Position numbers and translations under genes: made by a program
The notes under the pieces: generated by a model
Seen by the model: only the letters and a program-made list of their open reading frames with translations
Database searches by the model: none
What the model was told of the DNA's origin: nothing
Shown: positions 7,217-14,288 of the stretch, piece by piece
Layout of the letters: each line of letters starts with the position of its first letter
Numbering within the stretch: the first letter of the stretch is position 1
Assembly (NCBI RefSeq): GCF_900104135.1
Contig: NZ_FNIV01000014.1
Coordinates: 1-46,335 of the forward strand
Source of the DNA: Halomonas shengliensis
GTDB lineage: Bacteria; Pseudomonadota; Gammaproteobacteria; Pseudomonadales; Halomonadaceae
Direction of reading: 5' to 3'
DNA: 46,335 nucleotides

Positions 7217-7657
7217 ATGCCACACGCCAAATTCACCCCCGCGGATCCGGCACCGCCGCCTATGGCATTGCCACACCCCCTCGCGCGGACGCGGGCCGGG
7301 ATCTCTGGCTTCCCGAGCCCGGCCCAGGACTACGAGGGGCGGACCCTGGACCTCAACGAGCGCCTGGTGAAGCGACCCTCGGCCAGCTTCTTCATGACCG
7401 TCACCGGCGACAGCATGGACTCCCTGGGTATCCACGACGGCGACCTGCTGCTGATCGATCGTTCTATCGAACCCCGGCCAGGCCACATCCTGGTGGCGCT
7501 CGTAGAGGGCGAGATCACCGTAAAGCGCTACCAGCTGAAGGGGCGGCAGCCCTATCTCTGCTCGGCGAACCCGGCCTATCCGCCTATCCCGCTGGAGGAC
7601 CTCGACTGCCAGATATGGGGCGTGGTGCGTTCGGTAATCCACGAGTACCCGGTGTAG
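7217..7657 (+). CDS. umuD: UmuD-like SOS mutagenesis peptidase (S24)
   Basis: A 146-residue peptidase S24 family protein. The Ser-Lys dyad is S66 ([10 protein letters not shown]) and K103 (EITVKRYQ). The self-cleavage site A27-G28 ([11 protein letters not shown]) is where RecA-stimulated cleavage yields UmuD', the active partner of DNA polymerase V. GGAAGGAG precedes the ATG and a LexA box lies just upstream. The partner gene umuC starts two bases after this stop but is broken, so this UmuD may have no local polymerase. Confidence 0.93.
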   Translation: MPHAKFTPADPAPPPMALPHPLARTRAGISGFPSPAQDYEGRTLDLNERLVKRPSASFFMTVTGDSMDSLGIHDGDLLLIDRSIEPRPGHILVALVEGEITVKRYQLKGRQPYLCSANPAYPPIPLEDLDCQIWGVVRSVIHEYPV

Positions 7658-7659
7658 CC

Positions 7660-8118
7660 ATGATCGGCCTGATCGACTGCAACAACTTCTACGTCAGCTG
7701 CGAGCGGGTCTTCCAGCCCCGGCTGGAGGGGCTGCCGGTCGGTGTGCTGTCGAACAACGATGGCTGCGTGATCGCCCGCTCCAACGAGCTCAAGGCGCTG
7801 GGAGTAGAGATGGGCACCCCGGCCTTCGAGCTGAAGGCGCTGCTGCGGCAGGGGCGCATCCACCTGCTCTCCTCCAACTACGAGCTGTATGGCGATATGT
7901 CGGCCCGTGTTCAGTCTGTGCTGGAGGAGTTCTCCGCCGGCGTGGAGCCCTACTCGATCGACGAGATGTTCGTGCGCTTCGACGGCTTTGGCCACGACCA
8001 GCTGCTGGCCCACTGCCGGGAGCTTCACTGCAAGGTGCGGCGATTCACCGGCATTCCGGTGAGCGTCGGGGTGGCCCCCACACGGACCCTGGCCTTATCC
8101 GTAGAAACGCAAACTTGA
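7660..8118 (+). pseudogene. umuC: umuC, 3'-truncated (DNA polymerase V catalytic subunit)
   Basis: The first 145 or so residues match UmuC, a Y-family polymerase: [11 protein letters not shown] with D6, and PYSIDEMF with D101 and E102 of the catalytic site. Similarity stops after PTRTLA (about base 8096), where UmuC normally continues KLAN. A few unrelated residues and a stop follow. About two thirds of the usual 420 residues, including the rest of the palm, the thumb and the little finger, are missing. The break marks the end of the metal island. Confidence 0.93.
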
Positions 8119-8192
8119 CTAAAAGCTCTATCAAGTATGTGTCCTGACTTGTGCAAGTAGTGATATTCACTAGAACCTCAAGCCCAGCCCGT

Positions 8193-8294
<102 letters not shown>

Positions 8295-9710
8295 TCAGTC
8301 ACCATTGCCCACTCGCAGGGCCACGAAGTAGGCACGGCCGTCGCGGTTGAGCAGAACCGGCACCGTTTGGTCGTCCGGCAGGTTGGTCAGCAACTCCGTC
8401 AGCTGTTGCGGGCTCTCTATCGGTTGCTGGCCCAGGCTGACCAGCACATCGCCGGGGCGAATGCCAGCGGCAGCGGCATGGCCGGTCGGATCGACCTTGG
8501 CGATGCGCACCCCGTGATCAATGCCAAGCCGGCGCTGTTCCATGCTACTCAGCGGCTGAACCACGATCCCGAGGCGCACCGGGTCGCCATCGGATTGCTC
8601 GGGGCCGGCATTCGGCCACTCGCCGACCTCTAACGTGATGCGCTCTCGCTGGCCATCGCGCAACACTCTGAGGTCGACCTCCTCACCAGGACTCGTCTGA
8701 CCGACCAGGCGCGGCAGCGTGGTGGAGTGGTCTACTTCCTGACTGTTGACTTCGAGAATGACATCACCTGCCTTGATCCCGCCTTCCGCCGCAGGGCTGC
8801 CGGGCTCGACCTGGGCGATCAGGGCACCCTCGGCCTGTTCCATGCCGAAGGACTCCGCCAGGTCCTTTGACACCGGCTGTATGCTGACGCCCAGCCAGCC
8901 GCGGCTCACATAGCCCTCTTCGCGCAGCTGGTTGGCCACGTCCAGCGCCACATCGATGGGAATGGCGAAGGAGAGGCCCATGTAGCCGCCGCTGCGGGTC
9001 AGAATCTGGGAGTTGATGCCCACAACCTCGCCATCAAGGTTGAACAGTGGACCGCCGGAGTTGCCAGGGTTGATCGCCACGTCGGTCTGGATGAAGGGAA
9101 CGTAGACGTCCTGGGGCAGAGTGCGGTTGATAGCGCTGATGATGCCGGAGGTCACCGAGTGGTCGAAGCCGAAGGGGGAACCGATGGCGGCGACCCACTG
9201 GCCGACTTGAAGGTCGTCGGAGTTGCCCAGCTCCAGGGTAGGCAGGTTGTCGGTGTCGACCTTGAGCACCGCCACATCGGTCTTCTCGTCGGCCCCCACG
9301 AGCTCGGCCTCGAGTTCGCGACGGTCGTTGAGTCGCACCAGGATCTTGTCGGCGCCCTTGACCACGTGGGCGTTGGTCATGATGTAGCCGTCTTCATCGA
9401 AGATGAAGCCCGATCCCAGTGACTGACGTGGCTCCTCATTGCGATTGGGCGCACCGCCGGGTGGCATCGGGATGCGGTCGCCGAAGAACTCTTGAAAGAT
9501 CTCTGGCACCTCCTGCCCCTCAAACTGCCGAGAGGACGTCATGGACCTCTCGACCTCCCGTGAGGTGGAGATGTTGACGACGGCTGGCGCGGCCTTGTCG
9601 ACCAGCGCTGTGAAGTCTGGCAGCCGTGGCTCGGCGAGGACTGGCGTCGACAGCATCAAGAGTAAAGCTAGGCTCATCAGCCAGGTGTGCGAGTGAGGCT
9701 TGGGTATCAC
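8295..9710 (-). CDS. mucD: Periplasmic DegP/MucD-type serine protease
   Basis: About 471 residues. I choose the GTG at 9710 because AAGGAG lies six bases before it; a start at 9731 is possible but has no such site. A signal peptide (SLALLLMLSTPVLA) is followed by a trypsin-like domain with the triad H115 (TNAHVV), D145 (KTDVAVL) and S218 (GNSGGPL). Two PDZ domains lie at about 270-360 and 380-465. DegP/MucD degrades or refolds damaged envelope proteins. It is divergent from czcD at the head of the metal island, so it probably handles metal-damaged periplasmic proteins. Confidence 0.93.
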   Translation of the reverse strand: MIPKPHSHTWLMSLALLLMLSTPVLAEPRLPDFTALVDKAAPAVVNISTSREVERSMTSSRQFEGQEVPEIFQEFFGDRIPMPPGGAPNRNEEPRQSLGSGFIFDEDGYIMTNAHVVKGADKILVRLNDRRELEAELVGADEKTDVAVLKVDTDNLPTLELGNSDDLQVGQWVAAIGSPFGFDHSVTSGIISAINRTLPQDVYVPFIQTDVAINPGNSGGPLFNLDGEVVGINSQILTRSGGYMGLSFAIPIDVALDVANQLREEGYVSRGWLGVSIQPVSKDLAESFGMEQAEGALIAQVEPGSPAAEGGIKAGDVILEVNSQEVDHSTTLPRLVGQTSPGEEVDLRVLRDGQRERITLEVGEWPNAGPEQSDGDPVRLGIVVQPLSSMEQRRLGIDHGVRIAKVDPTGHAAAAGIRPGDVLVSLGQQPIESPQQLTELLTNLPDDQTVPVLLNRDGRAYFVALRVGNGD

Positions 9711-9748
9711 AATGAGCTCCTTCCGGGGCATGGGAGATGGTAACCATG

Positions 9749-9778
9749 TCTGGTACAGCGCCCACTATGCAAAGTTCC
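9749..9778 (-). promoter_or_regulatory. Possible sigma-E/AlgU-type promoter of mucD
   Basis: On the minus strand GGAACTT (9778-9772) matches the sigma-E -35 element, and ACCAGA 17 bases later resembles its -10 element. The start of transcription would be about 30 bases before the GTG. DegP/MucD genes are classical sigma-E targets. Confidence 0.4.
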
Positions 9779-9819
9779 ACCACGCCTAGCCCTGGCTCGG
9801 CATTCATTATAATTCGAGC

Positions 9820-9850
9820 TTGAACCTTGAGTTGGTATAGGTTTTATACT
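9820..9850 (+). promoter_or_regulatory. MerR-type promoter/operator of czcD
   Basis: TTGAAC and TATACT are separated by 19 bases instead of 17. The spacer region holds the dyad AACCT-N11-AGGTT. Long-spacer promoters with a central dyad are the mark of MerR-family activators, which untwist the DNA on metal binding. CadR, encoded at 13746, is the likely regulator. Confidence 0.75.
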
Positions 9851-9884
9851 GCCGTGTCATCAGGTGACACCACAAGGATGACGC

Positions 9885-10799
9885 ATGGGACATCATCACG
9901 ATCATCCCCATCTTGACCCCACCTCTGGTGACCGTCGGGTGAGCATTGCCATCTGGGCCAACGGGATATTGACCGTTGCTCAGATTGTTGGGGGTATCCT
10001 GGCCGGAAGCCTCGCGCTGATCGCGGATGCGCTGCATAATTTTTCCGACATGGCTGCCCTTGTCATTGCCTTTGCGGCCCGCAAGATCGCGAGGCGACCA
10101 CCTGACTCTCAGATGACGTTTGGCTATGGACGAATCGAGATTGTCGCTGCGCTGATCAACTACACGACCCTCATTCTTGTTGGGCTTTATCTAATTTATG
10201 AAGGCGTCATGCGCATGATCGATCCGCCAGAGATTCAGGGCTGGATAGTCGTCATCATCGGCATTGTCGCTCTTCTTGTCGACGCGCTAACGGCCTTGCT
10301 CACCTGGTCGATGCAAAAACATAGTGTCAACATTCGGGCTCTCTTCCTGCACAACCTGTCTGATGCGTTTGCGTCCATCGCGGTGATCATTGGGGGCTCG
10401 CTGATTCTGCTTTACGATATGCGCTGGGTAGACCCCGCGATTACGATCGGTATTGCACTCTATATTCTCTATCTTGCCTTTACGGAGATAGGTACCCCTA
10501 TCCGGACACTGATGCTGGGCTCGCCACCCGATGTCGATGGTCAATCAGTCATTGATCTCCTGCGCAGCGTCGAAGGGGTTGAGGATGTGCATCATGTTCA
10601 CCTATGGCAAATGCAGGAGAATACCGCCGCACTTGATTGCCACGTGGTGACGACGAGAGAAGGCTGGCAGCAGCTCGAGGCGATCAAGGCGGATATCAAG
10701 GCTCAACTGAAAGCGCGCTTTGACATTGGCCACTCCAGCTTGGAATTCGAGCATATTGATCATGCGCACGAGGGAGCCAATCTTTATGGGCATGGATGA
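9885..10799 (+). CDS. czcD: CzcD-type cation diffusion facilitator (Zn/Cd/Co efflux)
   Basis: A 304-residue inner-membrane CDF antiporter that exports divalent metals in exchange for protons. The His-rich start (GHHHDHPH) is followed by six predicted membrane segments. The metal-site motifs HNFSD (H51, D55) in TM2 and HNLSD (H156, D160) in TM5 are both intact and of the H-D-H-D type seen in Zn/Cd transporters. A cytoplasmic C-terminal domain with several His residues (VHHVHLW) is the dimerisation and sensing part. AAGGA precedes the ATG. The gene has its own MerR-type promoter. Confidence 0.95.
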   Translation: MGHHHDHPHLDPTSGDRRVSIAIWANGILTVAQIVGGILAGSLALIADALHNFSDMAALVIAFAARKIARRPPDSQMTFGYGRIEIVAALINYTTLILVGLYLIYEGVMRMIDPPEIQGWIVVIIGIVALLVDALTALLTWSMQKHSVNIRALFLHNLSDAFASIAVIIGGSLILLYDMRWVDPAITIGIALYILYLAFTEIGTPIRTLMLGSPPDVDGQSVIDLLRSVEGVEDVHHVHLWQMQENTAALDCHVVTTREGWQQLEAIKADIKAQLKARFDIGHSSLEFEHIDHAHEGANLYGHG

Positions 10800-10900
10800 T
10801 ACGCCACTATTCCCCGAATTAGGCACCCATCAGCGGTTGAGACCCACTCAGCAGTCCTCTGGTCGTGCTTTCCGCTTAACCATTTGAATTGGAGAAGTCA

Positions 10901-11578
10901 ATGTACAAAAAAGCGACGTTTATCCTGGTTGGTGCGTTGATGCTGATCGCCCTTATCGTGATCGTAGCGAGACCCTCGCTGTTGGGCATGGGCGCCGAGG
11001 CGGCCAGCCAGGATGGCGCGCAGGCCGACAATTCGTTGGTGCGCTCACACTCGCCTGTTCTGGGGCCGGAAGAAGCGCCGGTGACCATCGTGGAGTTCTT
11101 CGACCCGGCCTGTGAGGCCTGCCGTGCCTTCTATCCGCTGACCAAGCGCATCCAGGAAGAGTATCCCGACCAAGTGCGGTTGGTGGTGCGCTACACGCCC
11201 TTCCACGGAGACGTGTCCGATACCGCCATTCGCGTGCTGGAAGTCGCCAGGCGCCAGGACGTCTTCCAGCCGGTGCTGGAGGCGTTGCTGGCCCGGCAGA
11301 GCCAGTGGGCGGCTCATGGCAGCTTCGATGAGGCCGCTATTCTGGATATCGCCAGCGAGGCCGGTCTGGACAGGGCTGCAGCAGAGGAACAACTTGACTC
11401 CCCCGAGGTACAAGCGGTCATTGACCAGGACAAGGAAGACGTCAAGGCCAACCAGATCCGCCAGACGCCGACCTTTTTCGTCAATGGTGAGCTGTTGGAC
11501 CCCTTCGGCATGCAGGAACTGGTCGACGCCGTCAATCGTGAGGTGACCGAGGTCGCTGGCGAGGACGATGCGTCATGA
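10901..11578 (+). CDS. Membrane-anchored DsbA-family thiol oxidoreductase
   Basis: A 225-residue protein. TTGGAGAAG directly precedes the ATG at 10901, so that start is preferred to one four codons earlier. A single N-terminal membrane segment anchors a periplasmic thioredoxin-like domain with the active-site pair C71 and C74 (DPACEACR) and the cis-Pro loop RQTPTFFVNG. The insertion of a helical domain between them is of DsbA/DsbG type. It probably forms or repairs disulfides in the periplasm. The stop overlaps the start of the M23 peptidase gene (ATGA), so the two are translated together. Confidence 0.88.
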   Translation: MYKKATFILVGALMLIALIVIVARPSLLGMGAEAASQDGAQADNSLVRSHSPVLGPEEAPVTIVEFFDPACEACRAFYPLTKRIQEEYPDQVRLVVRYTPFHGDVSDTAIRVLEVARRQDVFQPVLEALLARQSQWAAHGSFDEAAILDIASEAGLDRAAAEEQLDSPEVQAVIDQDKEDVKANQIRQTPTFFVNGELLDPFGMQELVDAVNREVTEVAGEDDAS

Positions 11579-12834
11579 CACGGCGCTGGTTGCTGCTAGG
11601 ATTGGTGGGTCTGGGCCCTCTGCTGGCCGAGGCCCATTGGCAAGAGAACACCTTGCTATCCCCGAGCGAACCGGCATCGACCAGGGCACAGGCTCTCACA
11701 CAGAGGGGCTCAGCGCCCTTGGCCGTTCAGCCACCCGAGAGCGTCGCCCAGGAGCTAACCGTGGCGCCTGGGGATACCCTGAACGCACTGCTGCAGCAGC
11801 TTGGCGTGAATGCCGAGACGCGCACCCAAGCGTCGACATCGCTGGCGGAGAGGTTCGACCCAAGACGCTTGCGGCCTGGAGACCGTCTCACTGTCACCTC
11901 TCTGACGACCGGACAGCCGGTGTCGGTGGCCATCGAGCGTGACTCGGGTATTCAATACGTCGTTACGCTGGGGGAGCGGCCGTCGACGCGGATTGTCCCG
12001 CCTCGTCTCGACACCCTGACTCTGGGCCGTGAAGTGGACATCGAAACGTCACTTTATGCCGCCTTGGCGGCAGAGGGGATACCCACGCGTTTCGCCATGG
12101 ACCTCGAGGTGCTGCTAGGCGGACTCATGGACACAGCCCGAGATATCTCGGGCGCGGAGCGCCTGCAGTTACTGTGGGAAGAGGATCGCCGAGAGGATGG
12201 CACGCGAGTCGGGCCTCCCCGTCTGACCTATATGGGATTGGCTGACCCGTCGGCACGACTGGAGATGGTATGGCCGACGGACCAGAGAGCCACCGTGATG
12301 CTTTTCAAGGACGGTAGCCTTGTGGAGACGAAGCGGTTCCCGGTGCTCGGCGCACGCCTGACGTCCGCCTTCGGCAATCGACGCCATCCCGTTTACGGTG
12401 GGGTACGTCGTCATGACGGCGTCGACCTTGCCGCCCCTCGCGGCACCCCAGTCATGGCGACGGCGCCGGGGCGGGTCTCCTTCGTCGGTCGCCGGGGAGG
12501 TTATGGTCGTGTCGTGGAGGTAGAGCACGAGATGGGCACTCTCAGTCGCTATACGCATCTCAGTCGCTTCGCCTCCGGCCTGTCGGTCGGGGACGCCATC
12601 AATGCCGGCGACACGCTGGGTGAAGTCGGGGCCTCCGGACTCACCACGGGGCCTAACCTGCACTACGAAGTGAGAGTGGGTGACCGTCCTGTCGATCCCC
12701 TGGAGGAGGGGCAGCGCATCATTCTGGGGGAGTCACCGACACCCCAGGATTATCGAAGCGTGCTCTTCGAGGCTCGTGGGCGTCTGCAAAAAGCCATCGG
12801 TACGTCCGGTCTGGTCGCCTTGGATAATCGATAG
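11575..12834 (+). CDS. M23-family (LytM) peptidoglycan endopeptidase-like protein
   Basis: A 419-residue exported protein: N-terminal hydrophobic signal, an OapA/LysM-like region (about 60-120, VAPGDTLNALLQQLGV), a CsgG/MepM-like middle and a C-terminal LytM domain. The zinc ligands H280 and D284 (RRHDGVDLA) and H363 are present, as is H328 (YTHLS). The usual HLH motif reads NLH (N361), so the residue that normally helps catalysis in M23 enzymes is replaced. It may have reduced activity or act as an amidase activator like EnvC or NlpD. It is coupled to the DsbA-like gene and probably serves cell-wall upkeep. Confidence 0.88.
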   Translation: MTRRWLLLGLVGLGPLLAEAHWQENTLLSPSEPASTRAQALTQRGSAPLAVQPPESVAQELTVAPGDTLNALLQQLGVNAETRTQASTSLAERFDPRRLRPGDRLTVTSLTTGQPVSVAIERDSGIQYVVTLGERPSTRIVPPRLDTLTLGREVDIETSLYAALAAEGIPTRFAMDLEVLLGGLMDTARDISGAERLQLLWEEDRREDGTRVGPPRLTYMGLADPSARLEMVWPTDQRATVMLFKDGSLVETKRFPVLGARLTSAFGNRRHPVYGGVRRHDGVDLAAPRGTPVMATAPGRVSFVGRRGGYGRVVEVEHEMGTLSRYTHLSRFASGLSVGDAINAGDTLGEVGASGLTTGPNLHYEVRVGDRPVDPLEEGQRIILGESPTPQDYRSVLFEARGRLQKAIGTSGLVALDNR

Positions 12835-12941
12835 GCCGCCAGGCTGACTTGTTGTATGACACGCATCGGTGGCCATGTGATGGCTATCGTCGTGTGACTC
12901 AACATTCCCTGCAGTACCAATCCTCCAAAGTGGAAGGGTCT

Positions 12942-13724
12942 ATGGAAGGTGTCTCTCCAGTCACGCTGGGGTTTTTGGGTAGTCTTGCCGCTGGTTCGAT
13001 GACCGCGATCGGAGCGCTACCTATCCTGATCAGCAAGGCGCCCGATCGTGCCGTTCGCGACCTGGCACTCGGGTTCGCCGCCGGTGTCATGCTGGCGGCG
13101 TCCTTCTTTTCACTGATCATTCCCTCCCTGGAAGCCTCTGGACTGCGCTATGGCGGTAGCGTCTTGCCTGCCGCCATTGCCTGCGCGTCGATACTGATGG
13201 GGATTGGGCTGGTCGCCCTGCTGAATGAGCGACTCCCCCACGAGCATTTCGAGCAGGGACGTGAAGGGCCACAGGCGGCATCGCTGCGCCGAATCTGGTT
13301 GTTCATCATTGCCATCACGATCCACAACCTGCCAGAGGGTCTGGCGGTTGGCGTGGCCTTTGGCGCTGGGGGGCGTGAGGGTGGCCTTCCTCTCGCCATT
13401 GGTATCGGCCTGCAGAATGCACCGGAAGGCCTGGCGGTGGCGGTGGCACTGCTCGGTGAGGGCTATTCCCGCTGGCGGTCCTGGACCATTGCCTCTCTCA
13501 CCGGACTGGTCGAGCCGTTAGGTGGCCTGCTGGGTGCGGGAGTCGTCAGCATGTCACAAGTGCTGCTCCCCTGGGGGCTGGCCTTCGCCGCCGGCGCCAT
13601 GCTCTATGTCATCAGCCATGAGATCATTCCCGAGACCCACCGAAGCGGCCACCAGAACAAGGCAACGCTGGGGCTCTCGGTGGGATTGGTGCTCATGCTG
13701 TTTCTGGATGTCTCGCTGGGCTAG
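12942..13724 (+). CDS. ZIP-family divalent metal transporter
   Basis: About 260 residues with eight predicted membrane segments. GGAAGGG lies before the ATG at 12942, so a longer reading frame from 12849 is not needed. The metal-site motif HNLPEG in TM4 and the related QNAPEG in TM5 define the ZIP family, here of the GufA/ZupT branch. A short loop with His and Glu residues (RLPHEHFEQ) lies between TM3 and TM4. ZIP proteins usually import Zn, Fe or Mn. In this setting it may restore essential metals or work in the reverse direction; the direction cannot be told from the sequence. Confidence 0.9.
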   Translation: MEGVSPVTLGFLGSLAAGSMTAIGALPILISKAPDRAVRDLALGFAAGVMLAASFFSLIIPSLEASGLRYGGSVLPAAIACASILMGIGLVALLNERLPHEHFEQGREGPQAASLRRIWLFIIAITIHNLPEGLAVGVAFGAGGREGGLPLAIGIGLQNAPEGLAVAVALLGEGYSRWRSWTIASLTGLVEPLGGLLGAGVVSMSQVLLPWGLAFAAGAMLYVISHEIIPETHRSGHQNKATLGLSVGLVLMLFLDVSLG

Positions 13725-13745
13725 CATACCGATCCGTCCAGATGC

Positions 13746-14204
13746 CTATCCCAGGTCGTGAGCGCCTCCGTGGGCCTGGTCGCTGATACAAAGCTGATGA
13801 TCGCTCAACACTTCGATGATCCGGCAGCTTTCGACCTTCCCCCCGGCACACTGGCTGACCATCCGTTTGAGCTCGTTACGCAGTGCGGAGAGCCGCTGCA
13901 ACCGCGACTCGACCTCCTCCAGGTGGTGCTTGGCAATGGCGTCGACCTCCTGACACGGCATGTCGGGCTGGTCTGACATGGCCAGCAGTTCACGCACCGC
14001 TTCCACCGAGAAGCCGAAGTCCCGGGCATGGCGGATGAAGGTCAACCGCCTGACCGCTTCCTCTCCGTAGCGGCGTTGACCGCCCTCGGTACGTGTCGCG
14101 TCGCTCACCAGCCCGATGCTCTCGTAGTAGCGAACCGTTTCGGGCTTGCAGCCGGCACGCCGGGCCAGTTCGCCAATGCCGATTGCATCGCTCGTCTTCG
14201 CCAT
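13746..14204 (-). CDS. cadR: MerR-family Cd/Zn/Pb-responsive activator (CadR/ZntR type)
   Basis: A 152-residue protein with a MerR winged helix-turn-helix (IGELARRAGCKPETVRYYESIGL) followed by the dimerisation helix. Cys residues C84, C119 and C127 sit where CadR, PbrR and ZntR hold their metal ligands, and the C-terminal tail has extra His and Cys (DHQLC, AHGGAHD). The gene is divergent from cadA and shares its operator region. It has a good ribosome binding site (AGGAGGG). It most likely activates cadA and czcD on binding Cd(II), Zn(II) or Pb(II). The exact metal is inferred from the Cys pattern. Confidence 0.93.
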   Translation of the reverse strand: MAKTSDAIGIGELARRAGCKPETVRYYESIGLVSDATRTEGGQRRYGEEAVRRLTFIRHARDFGFSVEAVRELLAMSDQPDMPCQEVDAIAKHHLEEVESRLQRLSALRNELKRMVSQCAGGKVESCRIIEVLSDHQLCISDQAHGGAHDLG

Positions 14205-14225
14205 CCTGAAGCCCTCCTGAATGGC

Positions 14226-14256
14226 TTGAATCTATAGTTGCTACAAGGTTTATCCT
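14226..14256 (+). promoter_or_regulatory. MerR-type promoter/operator of cadA
   Basis: TTGAAT and TATCCT are separated by 19 bases. The spacer (CTATAGTTGCTACAAGGTT) contains an imperfect dyad around CTATAG/CTACAAG and resembles known CadR operators. It lies between the divergent cadR and cadA genes and shares its layout with the czcD promoter. Confidence 0.8.
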
Positions 14257-14288
14257 TCAGAAGATAACCCATCGCCAGGAGTGTCACC

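Noticed and set aside
7150..8118. Continuous 322-codon frame running through umuD and into umuC
   Set aside because: The first part is out of frame with umuD, which has all peptidase motifs and a good ribosome binding site; only the umuC part from 7660 is real.
9711..9731. ATG start of the MucD-like protein at 9731
   Set aside because: The GTG at 9710 has AAGGAG at the right distance and gives a normal signal peptide; the ATG has no such site.
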